A stretch of 64,000 bases of DNA from Prevotella lacticifex. GTDB lineage: Bacteria > Bacteroidota > Bacteroidia > Bacteroidales > Bacteroidaceae. A program made the position numbers and the translations under genes. Below, piece after piece: positions 54,461-63,976 of this stretch. Every line of letters starts with the position of its first letter. Position 1 is the first letter of the stretch. Below the pieces are notes generated by a model. The model was not told the origin of the DNA. It ran no database searches and saw nothing but the letters and a program-made list of their open reading frames with translations. The DNA is taken from positions 2,063,104-2,127,103 of the forward strand of contig NZ_BPTV01000001.1 of the NCBI RefSeq assembly GCF_019973375.1. The letters are read 5' to 3'.

Positions 54461-55561
54461 ATGATGAACAAGAACAAACAATGCGACTTCCGGCTGCCAG
54501 CAGAGTGGGAAGAGCAAAGCGGAATAATGATAGCGTGGCCCCATGAGGGCACCGACTGGGCACCATATCTCGAAGAAATTGAGCAAACCTACACAGAGCT
54601 CGTCGATGCCATCACGCAGTATGAGTATGTCTTGCTCCTGGCCCGCGACCCCGAGGACGTGAAAGCCAAGCTGCGTAAGCGCCTCAAGCACTTGCAGATG
54701 CGCCGTATAATCTTCAGGCAGATGGAATTCAACGATACCTGGACGCGCGACTACGGTCCTATAACCCTCTGCTCACATCATCAGACGCGTGGATTCTTCG
54801 TACCCAACCACATGCTCGACTTTAAGTTCAACGGGTGGGGCGAGAAGTTCAAGGCCGACCTCGACGATGCCGTCAACGTCCGACTCTATTATTCCGGAAT
54901 CTTTTACGGTGCCCTGGAGAATCATTCCGACTTCGTTTTTGAGGGAGGAGCCATCGACACCGACGGTCAGGGCACTATCTTCCTCACGCGCCACAGCCAG
55001 ACGGCTCCCCACCGCAACCAGCCGCTGACCGAGACAGAAATTGACAGCCGACTGCGCTCTATCTTCGATTTTGCCGACAGAATTGTGTGGATTGAGCATG
55101 GAGAGCTCATCGGCGACGACACCGACGGCCACATCGATACTCTCGTGCGTTGCGCTCCCAACAACACGCTGCTCTACGCCGGTACCGACGACGAGAGCGA
55201 CCCGCAGTATGGTGAACTGAAGCTCATGGAGGAGCAACTGAAGGACCTGCGCACCACCGACGGCCGACTGTATAATATAATGAGGCTCACCCTACCCGAC
55301 CCCGTCTACTACGATGGTGAGCGGCTGCCGGCAACCTACGCTAACTTCCTGGTTATCAACGGAGCGGTAATCGTTCCCACCTACGGACAACCCGACCGCG
55401 ACCGTGAGGCCATGGACATCATCGGCAGCGCATTCCCCGACCGCAACGTCATCGGCATCAACTCGCTCGTGACCGTACGTCAGCATGGCAGCTTCCACTG
55501 TCTGACAATGCAACTGCCAAAGGGATTGCTCATCACCGAAAACAGCTACATGTTTACATAA
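54461..55561 (+). CDS. aguA: Agmatine deiminase
   Basis: Converts agmatine to N-carbamoylputrescine and ammonia. 366 residues from the start chosen after the promoter. It has WPHEGTDWAPYL near 23-34, WTRDYGPI, the EGGAIDTDGQGT and HTDTL-like GHIDTLV blocks, and the active-site cysteine in GSFHCLTMQ near 346. It belongs to the peptidyl-arginine deiminase-like fold. aguB, the next enzyme, lies 270 bp downstream. Confidence 0.95.
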   Translation: MMNKNKQCDFRLPAEWEEQSGIMIAWPHEGTDWAPYLEEIEQTYTELVDAITQYEYVLLLARDPEDVKAKLRKRLKHLQMRRIIFRQMEFNDTWTRDYGPITLCSHHQTRGFFVPNHMLDFKFNGWGEKFKADLDDAVNVRLYYSGIFYGALENHSDFVFEGGAIDTDGQGTIFLTRHSQTAPHRNQPLTETEIDSRLRSIFDFADRIVWIEHGELIGDDTDGHIDTLVRCAPNNTLLYAGTDDESDPQYGELKLMEEQLKDLRTTDGRLYNIMRLTLPDPVYYDGERLPATYANFLVINGAVIVPTYGQPDRDREAMDIIGSAFPDRNVIGINSLVTVRQHGSFHCLTMQLPKGLLITENSYMFT

Positions 55562-55581
55562 CGTCACCGACTATCGAGAGG

Positions 55582-55770
55582 CTATATGTCGAATGGCACA
55601 TAGAACTGTAACTCCCGAGGTCTCAGTACGTTATACTGATGAATCTGTTGATTGTTAGTGTAATAATGCTGCTCACAGGTCTTTGTACCGAGCACATTAT
55701 TCAGCAACAGTCCTGCCTCGTAAGTCTTCTGACGATATAAGGTGGGAGCGTTCATGATATTCCTTCCCAT
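55582..55770 (-). pseudogene. C-terminal fragment of an outer-membrane receptor
   Basis: The open frame reads …AGLLLNNVLGTKTCEQ...YNVLRPRELQFYVPF-D-I-stop. The LNNVLGTK and RPREL-hydrophobic end resemble the last two strands of TonB-dependent receptor-like barrels. No upstream part exists: aguB's start lies 63 bp beyond on the other strand. Interpreted as a remnant, not a gene. Confidence 0.6.
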
Positions 55771-55799
55771 GCAGCATGCAAGAAAAGAAACAAAAGACG

Positions 55800-55807
55800 T
55801 AACTTTG
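55800..55807 (+). promoter_or_regulatory. -7 element of aguB
   Basis: TAACTTTG, 25 bp before the start codon; -33 weak. Confidence 0.65.
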
Positions 55808-55832
55808 CAAATAATAGTAAAAACAGAGAAAA

Positions 55833-56705
55833 ATGAAGATAGGAATCATCCAACAACACAATACACCTGACGTAGCCGACAACAAAGCGCGGCTCCGCGA
55901 AAAAATCGACAAGCTCGCTGCCGACGGCGCGAATCTCATTGTGCTCCAGGAGCTTCACAACACAATATATTTCTGTCAGACAGAGAATGTTGACAAGTTC
56001 GACCTCGGCGAAACGATTCCCGGTCCGTCGACCGATTTCTATGGTGCGGCAGCGCGCGACAACGGCATCGTCCTGGTGGCATCGCTCTTCGAGAAGCGTT
56101 CCGCCGGTCTGTACCACAACACAGCCGTAGTCTTCGACAGCGACGGATCGATAGCTGGCAAATACCGTAAGATGCATATCCCCGACGACCCCGGCTACTA
56201 CGAGAAGTTCTATTTCACCCCCGGCGACCTTGGTTTCCACCCTATCGACACCAGCGTGGGGCGCTTGGGAGTGCTCGTCTGCTGGGATCAGTGGTATCCT
56301 GAGGCAGCGCGGCTGATGGCTCTTCAAGGAGCCGAGCTGCTCATCTATCCCACGGCCATCGGCTACGACGCCCACGATACTGCCGACGAGCAGCAACGCC
56401 AGCGCGAAGCGTGGCAGACGGTTATGCGCGGCCATGCCGTGGCCAACGGACTGCCCGTGGTGGCGGTCAACAGAGTGGGATGGGAGGAGGACGATGGCAG
56501 CCGCTGCCAGTTCTGGGGCACGAGTTTCGTCTGCGGACCGCAGGGCGAATATCTCTTCAAAGCCCCTGAGGATGAGGAGTCTACAGCCATCATTGATGTC
56601 GATATGGAGCGTTGCGAGCAGGTGCGCCGTTGGTGGCCGTTCCTCCGCGACCGCCGCATCGAGAGCTATGGCGACATCACCCGCCGGTTCATCGACAGCA
56701 AATAG
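55833..56705 (+). CDS. aguB: N-carbamoylputrescine amidohydrolase
   Basis: Nitrilase-superfamily enzyme hydrolysing N-carbamoylputrescine to putrescine. 290 residues. The catalytic triad is visible as E40 (VLQELHN), K112 (YRKMHIP) and C150 (VCWDQWYPE). Pairs with aguA for the agmatine route to putrescine; it has its own promoter. Confidence 0.95.
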   Translation: MKIGIIQQHNTPDVADNKARLREKIDKLAADGANLIVLQELHNTIYFCQTENVDKFDLGETIPGPSTDFYGAAARDNGIVLVASLFEKRSAGLYHNTAVVFDSDGSIAGKYRKMHIPDDPGYYEKFYFTPGDLGFHPIDTSVGRLGVLVCWDQWYPEAARLMALQGAELLIYPTAIGYDAHDTADEQQRQREAWQTVMRGHAVANGLPVVAVNRVGWEEDDGSRCQFWGTSFVCGPQGEYLFKAPEDEESTAIIDVDMERCEQVRRWWPFLRDRRIESYGDITRRFIDSK

Positions 56706-56975
56706 CATCATACAATGATTCTTTCGGCTGACAGCGGGAGTGATTCCGCGGCTGCCAGCAGTGCCACATAATTATTTTCTGCCTACCTAAGAATCTGATT
56801 CTTGGGCTATTAAGAGATTCGTACATTGATTTCGCCGACAGCCATAAGGGCAGGTCCTTCGGCTGATAGAAGATTCATACACCGGCTCATCGGCTGCTGT
56901 CGACGGGATGGTTACCTCACGATGAAGGTATCAATCCAGTGTCATAAGCACCGCTCTTACTGCCCCAGCGCCCCG

Positions 56976-58268
56976 CTATCTCACGATGAGTATATCGCTC
57001 CAGCGCGTAGTATAATTTGGACTGCGCAGGTCATGCTTGATAGCGTTGCGGAAGGTGTCGGCCTTTCCCTTGCCGTCCTTGGCCGTATATTGCTGGCTAC
57101 CAAGGACAATGGTCTCTGACCCATTACGTCGGTTGATATTGTCGACAGCCTCCGTAAGGCGCCGCAACTTTTCGCGGGCGGTTGCGTTGTAGTCGGTAAA
57201 ATCGGTCTGCACGGGGTTATCCCCACTGATTCCAGAGACTATAACCCCTGCGCGCTTGTATTTATATGATGTGCGGAATATGCGTTTCAGACATTCAAGG
57301 GCTCCGCTGACCACTTCCTGAGTGGTGTTGACGGGTGTGAGGAAGGTCTTAGAGCATGCGTTATCATACTGCGGCAGGTCGGGGCGGAAGTGGTTGGTGT
57401 CGATAAACACCATCACCATACTGCATACCGAGTGCTGCTTGCGCAGTTTCTCCGAGCACCGTGCGGCATAGTTGCTCACATGCGTCCGCAGAGTCGTGAA
57501 GTCGTCAATCATCCCCGGGAACGACCGACTCGTGCAGATGCTCTTCTTAGCCGTCATCTGCTCCGTTGGCACACAGTCGATACCCTGCAGCTCCTGCCAC
57601 GTTCTCAGGGCGTTGATATTGAACGTCGATCTCACCCAGTGGGCACCGAGCTGCGTAAATTCCCACGCCGTGTGCACATCGTCGCGCAGCAGCCGGTCGG
57701 CGTAGCGGCGGCCTATGCCCCATACCTTATCTATAGGGAAGAGTTTCAGGGCCTTTTCGCGTTTTTCATCACTGTCGATGACGCAGCAGTGGTTATATCC
57801 TTTGTAGTCCTTGGCAAAGCGATCGGCACACTTGGCAAGGGTTTTCGTAGGTGCAATACCGATGCTCACGGGGATCCCCGTCCACTTCAGAATTTTCTTA
57901 TGCAGGTCCTCGCCCCACTTCTTCAGATCGTCAATTCTCATTCTGCTGAGGTCGCAGAAGGCCTCATCGATGCTGTATCTGTAGAAGTAGGGACAAGCCT
58001 TGCTAATCAAACTCATCACGCGGGCCGTCATCTCGCCGTAGAGCTCATAATTACTTGAGAAAGCGGTGACGTTATAAGCACCAAACTGTTCCTTCAGTTG
58101 GAAGTATGGCATTCCTGCCGGTATGCCCAAGGCCTTAGCCTCAGCCGACCGCGCCACGACGCATCCGTCGTTGTTGCTCAGCACCACAACGGGTTTCCCC
58201 ACGAGGTCGGGGCGAAACACCCTCTCGCAGGAGCAATAGCAGTTATCGCAGTCGAAAATAGCGTACAT
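56976..58268 (-). CDS. umuC: Y-family DNA polymerase, UmuC-like
   Basis: Translesion polymerase of 430 residues. FDCDNCYCSCERVF near 4-17 and YSIDEAFCDL near 98-107 carry the catalytic acids; the thumb is PTKTLAKCADRFAK, and the C-terminus has the DUF4113-type WSDIL tail typical of UmuC. No umuD is adjacent; a partner may be elsewhere. No LexA-like operator was identified upstream. Confidence 0.92.
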   Translation of the reverse strand: MYAIFDCDNCYCSCERVFRPDLVGKPVVVLSNNDGCVVARSAEAKALGIPAGMPYFQLKEQFGAYNVTAFSSNYELYGEMTARVMSLISKACPYFYRYSIDEAFCDLSRMRIDDLKKWGEDLHKKILKWTGIPVSIGIAPTKTLAKCADRFAKDYKGYNHCCVIDSDEKREKALKLFPIDKVWGIGRRYADRLLRDDVHTAWEFTQLGAHWVRSTFNINALRTWQELQGIDCVPTEQMTAKKSICTSRSFPGMIDDFTTLRTHVSNYAARCSEKLRKQHSVCSMVMVFIDTNHFRPDLPQYDNACSKTFLTPVNTTQEVVSGALECLKRIFRTSYKYKRAGVIVSGISGDNPVQTDFTDYNATAREKLRRLTEAVDNINRRNGSETIVLGSQQYTAKDGKGKADTFRNAIKHDLRSPNYTTRWSDILIVR

Positions 58269-58321
58269 CGTTTTCCTCCGTTTTTCAGTTTCTTCCGTCT
58301 CCGTCCGCCGTCAAGCTACGG

Positions 58322-58750
58322 TCAGCCGACAATGGGCTTACGGCCGCATTTCTTTTCTATTTCGGCAAGCATTGCCGCAGGCAGTGGCGTCGATGCCCCC
58401 ATCAGGACCGCAATATCGCGGTAGAGCAGGGCTATGGCCACCGACCCGAACTTATCGTCGAGACGCGCTCCGGGGTCGGTTTTGAGATAGTCGTTGTCGC
58501 AATCGAGCATGACGAGGAAAGACTTTGGCAGTCCGTTCAGAGCCTCTGCCGTTGCGTCGAGCCCGAAGAGTGCCGTCACCTCCGCTTGTTCGGCCGCGTC
58601 GGCATCGGTCAGCGAGGCCACGAAAGCACTGAGATCGCCGAGCGACAGTGCCACGGTGTTCTTCACTTTGTTCTCTCCAGTACCGTCGATATAGGTAAAT
58701 CCGCCCTGGATATACTTCCAAAGGTCTGTAAGTCTTTCTTTTTCAGTCAT
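58322..58750 (-). CDS. Hypothetical protein upstream of umuC
   Basis: 142 residues, acidic, no signal peptide or membrane segment. Leu/Ala-rich helices and a VMLDCDNDYLKTDPGARLDDKFG stretch (start VMLDCDND) are its features; not recognised. It is 53 bp upstream of the polymerase and probably co-transcribed. Confidence 0.65.
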   Translation of the reverse strand: MTEKERLTDLWKYIQGGFTYIDGTGENKVKNTVALSLGDLSAFVASLTDADAAEQAEVTALFGLDATAEALNGLPKSFLVMLDCDNDYLKTDPGARLDDKFGSVAIALLYRDIAVLMGASTPLPAAMLAEIEKKCGRKPIVG

Positions 58751-58859
58751 TTTTACGTCTCCTTCTTATTAAATTTACGATTCTCAATATACTCCTGAAC
58801 CTACCAAAATCAGTCAGGGCTCATTCTTTTTAGCATAGATTTTATTCCTCCGCCGATGC

Positions 58860-60128
58860 TCACTCCTTGCCGAAGTGCTCGTCAATCTTGAGGAATCTCG
58901 ACACGACGAACGGCAGTACGCAGCTTGCCATCACTATGATGAAGAACACTCTGTAGCCCACCGTCTGAGCCAAGGCCCCGGCGAAGAGTCCCGGAATCAT
59001 CATGCTCAGGGCCATAAATCCGGTGCACAGCGCATAATGGCTTGTCTTGTGCTCTCCCTGACTGAAATAGATGAGGAAGAGCATATAGGCCGTAAATCCA
59101 AAGCCATAGCCGAGATTCTCGACGAATACAGCTATATTTATTGCCATGAGACTCTGCGGCATAAAGTAAGCCAAATACACATAGGCGATGTTCGGGATTG
59201 TTATGGCGAAAGTCATCGGCCACAGCCACTTCTTCAGTCCGTCGCGGCTGGCGAGCAATCCGCCGATTATTCCACCCGCGAGCAGTCCTATCACCCCCAC
59301 GGTACCGTTGACAAGACCGAACTCCTGCGGCGACAGTCCCAGTCCTCCCCTACTCGGCTTGGCCTGTAGGAAGAGCTGCGACACCGGTGTGAGCAGGGCT
59401 TCGGGCAACCGGAAGAGCATCATAAAGAAGATGGCAACGATAATCTGCGGCTTCTTGAAGAACGAGACGAAAGTCTCCAGGAATCCGTTGAGAACGTCCT
59501 TGGCTGTTTCCGTCTTGCGGTTTACATCCTCGTCGGGACGCGGCAGCACGGAGCTGTGATAGAGATAGAAAGCAATGAACAGTCCCGTCAGCCCGTAGAA
59601 AATCAGTCCCCAGGAGAATCTAATCTGGTTGCGGAAGAGCACCTGCAACACCCCCGCCAACATTATCAGCACCCCTTTGCCTATAATCATCGACAGCCGG
59701 TAGAAAGTCGACCTTATGCCCACGAACAGAGCCTGGTTGTGCTGGTTGAGTCCCATCATGTAGAATCCATCGGCAGCCACGTCGTGGGTGGCACTCGAGA
59801 ACGCCATCAGCCAGAAGAAGCACAGCGATCCCTGCAGCCACAAATCGGTCTGGACGGTGAAGGCCACACCGGCAAAGGCGGCGCCGAGGAGCAACTCCAT
59901 AGCCACTATCCACCAGCGCTTAGTCTTGAAGAGGTCAAGAAACGGGCTCCAGAACGGCTTTATCACCCATGGCAGGTATAGCCAGGCTGTATAAAACGTT
60001 ATCTGGGCATCGCTGAGCCCCATCTGCATATATATCTCAATGCTCAACAAGGTAACTGCCACATAAGGCAGTCCCTCGGCAAAGTAAAGTGAGGGCACCC
60101 AGGCCCATGGTGATTTGAATCTGATCAT
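58860..60128 (-). CDS. AmpG-like MFS permease
   Basis: 422 residues with about twelve hydrophobic segments. WVPSLYFAEGLPYVAVT at the N-terminus, AWLYLPWVIKPFWSPF and SATHDVAADGFYM fit the AmpG family of muropeptide importers. Its ATG overlaps the stop of the large fusion gene by four bases (ATGA), so the two proteins are translationally coupled, linking import of wall fragments to the fusion's SpoIID domain. Confidence 0.88.
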   Translation of the reverse strand: MIRFKSPWAWVPSLYFAEGLPYVAVTLLSIEIYMQMGLSDAQITFYTAWLYLPWVIKPFWSPFLDLFKTKRWWIVAMELLLGAAFAGVAFTVQTDLWLQGSLCFFWLMAFSSATHDVAADGFYMMGLNQHNQALFVGIRSTFYRLSMIIGKGVLIMLAGVLQVLFRNQIRFSWGLIFYGLTGLFIAFYLYHSSVLPRPDEDVNRKTETAKDVLNGFLETFVSFFKKPQIIVAIFFMMLFRLPEALLTPVSQLFLQAKPSRGGLGLSPQEFGLVNGTVGVIGLLAGGIIGGLLASRDGLKKWLWPMTFAITIPNIAYVYLAYFMPQSLMAINIAVFVENLGYGFGFTAYMLFLIYFSQGEHKTSHYALCTGFMALSMMIPGLFAGALAQTVGYRVFFIIVMASCVLPFVVSRFLKIDEHFGKE

Positions 60129-63100
60129 TTGTAAATTTTCTCAATCTCCGCCCCACTGTAGTAGTGGAGGAGAATCTGGTCGTATTTATAGCCTTGCTCA
60201 CCCATGACGGCGGCACCTATCTGACAGAGCCCTACGCCGTGGCCCCACCCCGCTCCGTCGATGCGGAACCGCTGTGGAACGCCATCGACGATATCCTGAC
60301 GGTCGACGACAAAGGCCGAGCTGTATAAGTGGCTCTTACTCAGAACCCTGCGAATTTCGAGTTCCTTTCCGATGATGAAGGTTCGCTTCGTACCAACAAT
60401 CTTCAGCCGCCATATTCTGCCGCTGCGTCCGCGGTCAAGGGGTATGAGGTCGACAATGTCGCCAAAGTCCATATTCAGTTTCTCGTCGATGATTCCGGCA
60501 AGTTCGCTCTGGGTGTAATCCACGTGCCAGCGGTAGAAGTCGCGGGTCTCCTGGTCGTAGTCGTTGAGCACCTGCGAGAGGATTTTCTTGTCGTGGGTAT
60601 TGCAGAAAGCCTCCGGCTCAGAGAGTATCCACTTGCGGGCCGCAGCCTCCACGGTGAGGTCGGGGACCGCCGCCGCAGCCGCGGTATCGCTCACCGACTT
60701 GAGATAACTCTTAGGGCTGTTCTCCCAACAATACTGGAATTCCTCTGTCACACCGCCACAGCACTTGCCGAAACGGGCATCGCAGATTTCGCCGTCCGAC
60801 GTAAGAATCTGTCCGCGTGTCTGTCTCACGGCTTCCTCCACATGCCGGTTCGTGGCCATTGTTATGCCCTGATAGCGCTGGCAGTGGTCGTCGGCACAGA
60901 CATCGAAGATGGTGTGGTCCTCACGGTCGTACCAGCGTATGAGCTCGTCGTCTTTCTTTATGAACGAGAAGAAGTTATTGCTGCCCTCCCCCATGGCGCG
61001 CCGCTTCTGCATCTGAGCCAAAAGCCAGCTGCGGGAGATGACGGCATGGGCCTTGAGGAGCTCCATCGACGACGTGGCACTCATCTCGCTCGATATGACG
61101 CTCACGAGATACGTCTCCACCGGCAACTCGTTGATGGCACATATTTTGTCGGCCTCGACGACGAGATGCAGTGTGCCGAGGAATGTCTGTGTCTCCTTCC
61201 GCTCCCAGTGGAAGTTCACACCGATGGTGACATCGAAGAGCGAGAAGGAGGCATCGGCTTCCTTCTGCGTAAATCTCAACTCCCGATATTGGGTTCCGTT
61301 CCACAGTATGCCACCTTCGGAGAATTCCACTACCTGATCGCCGGTGATGTCCTCGCCCTTGGCGGTGTACGGTTTGTTCAGCCGGAAGTGAATCTTCTGT
61401 GCGCTGACAATGCCCACGGTGACCTCCGGCTCACGTATTTTCTTCAGCGACACCTGATGGCGGTGGTTGGCGGGATGCTCCTTTATCTTGCTTACCACGG
61501 CCGCGAAATCGTCGTCAGTAAGGGCCACTTCCTGCAGAATATCCCTCAGACGATCGGCGGTGAGGGCCTCATAATCCTCGCCGCGGGGCGTGATGACGAG
61601 TCCCGCCATATCGAGAGCACCGGGACTAATGAGCATCTGGCTGCCGTCGGTGGCCGAATAGCAGTCGGGACGGTGCTTGCGCCGAGGGATGACAACGGAG
61701 AGATAGATGTCGCCATCGCGCCATGCCACAATATTCATCATTGGCTCCTCGTCATCGTCGTGGACAGGAAGAGCCTCGTAGACGTGGTGGAAGAGCTCGC
61801 TGTCGGTATCCTCGGCATTGCTGCGGATGAGAAGTGCCGGCACGGGATAGTCGCTGACCACCGACACATCGTTATGGTCGTCGAGCCGACAGACGACTTC
61901 GAGATTGCGGCACAGCCGTTGCCAGGCCTGCTGCAGGGGCAGAACGCCGCTTGTTCCGGCCTGAAAATGCATGTGGTCGGGGGCACTGGCACCACACTTC
62001 GGACCGTTGTAGAACACCATCAGCTCGGAATAGGCCGCAAGCAGCTTATGTATCTCACGGTAGTTCGGGAGAATGCGCTGTGGCTGATGGCGCCGGGCAG
62101 GAATCGTGAAGTGCATCGGCAGGATGGGGAACGGATTGACGAGGAGCTCAAACTTCTCGTCGACATTCTTCGACATCTGCACGCTTGGGCGGTTTTTCTC
62201 GCACAGGAAACAGGGGCGGCGGGCTATCGCCGCTTTGTCTATCTTCGCTCCGGTACTGACGATGCGTGCGGGATTGAACTGCACCTTTGCCGTGAAATCG
62301 CCTATCGGCAGCTCGCGCACCTTCACGTCCTGAAGGTCGTGGAAGCGCTGACGGGCATCGTCCCACCGCTCCAGCTGGCGGTTGAAGAACCGTTGCAGAC
62401 TGCCGTCGTCGGCCCTGTCGTCGTGATGGAGGTTCATCTGCTGGCGAGCCATAATTTCCATTGTCCGCAGCCGGTCCTTATAGAGGTTGTTGGCGTTCAC
62501 CTTTTCTATGCTCAGCGCATGGTCGGAGTTCCCGCCCCAGCGCCTACAGAGGTATAGTTCAGTGAAGATGCGGCCTATGCGGTAGCGCCGGCTGAAAGCC
62601 AGCCCCATGGCATAGTCCTCGCCATAGCTCGTATTTGGGAACTTTATCTGTCGGACCAGAGGGGTGAAGAAAGCGCGCGGAGCCCCGAAGCCGTTGATTC
62701 TCAGAGCGTTGTTGGCACCATTCTCGGCCGTCCACTCAGCGTGATTGATGAGTCCCGGCGGGAGGGTGTTGAGGTCGAAGTCGCACATGCGGTATGACCC
62801 CACAATCATAGCAGCTTTCTGCCGGTAGAAGGCATCGACGATAGTCTGTAGCGTCGACGATGACGAGTAGAGGTCGTCGCTGTCGAGCTGTACGGCGAAA
62901 CGGCCGCAGCGGTCGTCGCTGACGGCGAGATTCCAGCATCCGCCAATGCCCAAGTCGTGGCGTTGCGGAATGATGTGGATGAGTCCGGCATCGTTGTGCG
63001 AGGGCTGGTGCGCCGCTGCCACCTCGTCGATGATACGTCCCGTGGCGTCGGTGCTGTGGTTGTCGACGACGATGACGTTAAACTTGAATGTCGTCCGCTG

Positions 63101-63928
63101 TCCGAGCGCGGAGACAATGGCATCACGGATGGTTTTCTCACGGTTGTAAACGGGAATTATCACCGATGCCTCTATATCGAAATGCTGTTCGCCGAAGTCG
63201 GGGTCACGGTACTTCGTCGTATCTACAATAGCCCCGATGGCATCGAGATGTCGTGTGGCCACCTTCTCCATCTCCACCTGCACGTCGCGGTTGCAGGGGT
63301 TGACATAGTCGAACTGCTTCTCTCCGCTGCGGCGGGTGTCGAATTCCTGCTCTGTGTAGAGATATTCGTTTAGGTGCACCAACGCTCCTCTCCGGCTGAG
63401 CCAAAGCCGCAGTTCATAGTTTCCGGCGAAGGTCCAGTCGGTATCGTCGTGGCTGCGTGCATAGTCGCGCAGTGCATTGCCGTCGATGAGGACGAGCGAT
63501 CCGAAGTCGAAATCGTCGCGGATGCTTCCCTGCTGGTAGTCGATAACGGGATGAGCCACGCGCTCTCCGTTCTCCATCGAGTAGTGGTCGCTGTAGACGA
63601 GCATAGCCTTGGTCTCACGGGCCACCTGCTGCAGGCGCTCTAAAGCATAATAGCCCAGCGTCAGCGGTGTGGTCTTGGCATACAGCAGGGCGTAGTCGGC
63701 ATCGGTATTCTCGGCGATGCTGAGCATGGCACGGCTCGACGAGATGCTGTCGACAATTATAAACGAGGTGTCTTTAAGCGGTTTGTTGCTGCCGGCAAAG
63801 CCGGTTGTGACCAATAAATTGATATGTTGGACTGCACTGCTCTGCCGCATCTGGTCGACGAGCGGCTCGACAACGGCAAGGTCGTCACAGGGCAGAAAGC
63901 AGTCTATATTCTCTCTTTGTCCCATCAT
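60125..63928 (-). CDS. Three-domain protein: GT2, DUF4922 (HIT-like), SpoIID/LytB
   Basis: 1267 residues, no signal peptide visible. A GT2 glycosyltransferase lies at about 248-500 (SVIIPVYNREKTIRDA, DSDD-type LDSDDLY). DUF4922 follows (about 500-850): CFLCEKNRP near 576, then GASAPDHMHFQAG near 652, whose H-x-H-x-Q pattern is that of HIT/Ap4A-phosphorylase-type nucleotidyl enzymes. SpoIID/LytB fills about 900-1267: SSEMSATSSMELLKAHAVISR (start SSEMSA) near 940 and GWGHGVGLCQIGA near 1228. SpoIID domains cleave peptidoglycan glycan strands or activate amidases. The AmpG-like permease is coupled downstream. Cell-wall or glycan salvage is inferred; the joint reaction is unknown. Confidence 0.85.
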   Translation of the reverse strand: MMGQRENIDCFLPCDDLAVVEPLVDQMRQSSAVQHINLLVTTGFAGSNKPLKDTSFIIVDSISSSRAMLSIAENTDADYALLYAKTTPLTLGYYALERLQQVARETKAMLVYSDHYSMENGERVAHPVIDYQQGSIRDDFDFGSLVLIDGNALRDYARSHDDTDWTFAGNYELRLWLSRRGALVHLNEYLYTEQEFDTRRSGEKQFDYVNPCNRDVQVEMEKVATRHLDAIGAIVDTTKYRDPDFGEQHFDIEASVIIPVYNREKTIRDAIVSALGQRTTFKFNVIVVDNHSTDATGRIIDEVAAAHQPSHNDAGLIHIIPQRHDLGIGGCWNLAVSDDRCGRFAVQLDSDDLYSSSSTLQTIVDAFYRQKAAMIVGSYRMCDFDLNTLPPGLINHAEWTAENGANNALRINGFGAPRAFFTPLVRQIKFPNTSYGEDYAMGLAFSRRYRIGRIFTELYLCRRWGGNSDHALSIEKVNANNLYKDRLRTMEIMARQQMNLHHDDRADDGSLQRFFNRQLERWDDARQRFHDLQDVKVRELPIGDFTAKVQFNPARIVSTGAKIDKAAIARRPCFLCEKNRPSVQMSKNVDEKFELLVNPFPILPMHFTIPARRHQPQRILPNYREIHKLLAAYSELMVFYNGPKCGASAPDHMHFQAGTSGVLPLQQAWQRLCRNLEVVCRLDDHNDVSVVSDYPVPALLIRSNAEDTDSELFHHVYEALPVHDDDEEPMMNIVAWRDGDIYLSVVIPRRKHRPDCYSATDGSQMLISPGALDMAGLVITPRGEDYEALTADRLRDILQEVALTDDDFAAVVSKIKEHPANHRHQVSLKKIREPEVTVGIVSAQKIHFRLNKPYTAKGEDITGDQVVEFSEGGILWNGTQYRELRFTQKEADASFSLFDVTIGVNFHWERKETQTFLGTLHLVVEADKICAINELPVETYLVSVISSEMSATSSMELLKAHAVISRSWLLAQMQKRRAMGEGSNNFFSFIKKDDELIRWYDREDHTIFDVCADDHCQRYQGITMATNRHVEEAVRQTRGQILTSDGEICDARFGKCCGGVTEEFQYCWENSPKSYLKSVSDTAAAAAVPDLTVEAAARKWILSEPEAFCNTHDKKILSQVLNDYDQETRDFYRWHVDYTQSELAGIIDEKLNMDFGDIVDLIPLDRGRSGRIWRLKIVGTKRTFIIGKELEIRRVLSKSHLYSSAFVVDRQDIVDGVPQRFRIDGAGWGHGVGLCQIGAAVMGEQGYKYDQILLHYYSGAEIEKIYK

Positions 63929-63945
63929 GAGTTATTATTTATGTG

Positions 63946-63976
63946 CAAATTTAGTCGTATTTTATTTTTTATGCAA
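63946..63976 (-). promoter_or_regulatory. Promoter of the fusion-permease operon
   Basis: Minus-strand -7 TAAATTTG (63946-63953) and -33 TTG (63974-63976), 20-bp spacer, 18 bp before the start codon. Confidence 0.75.
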
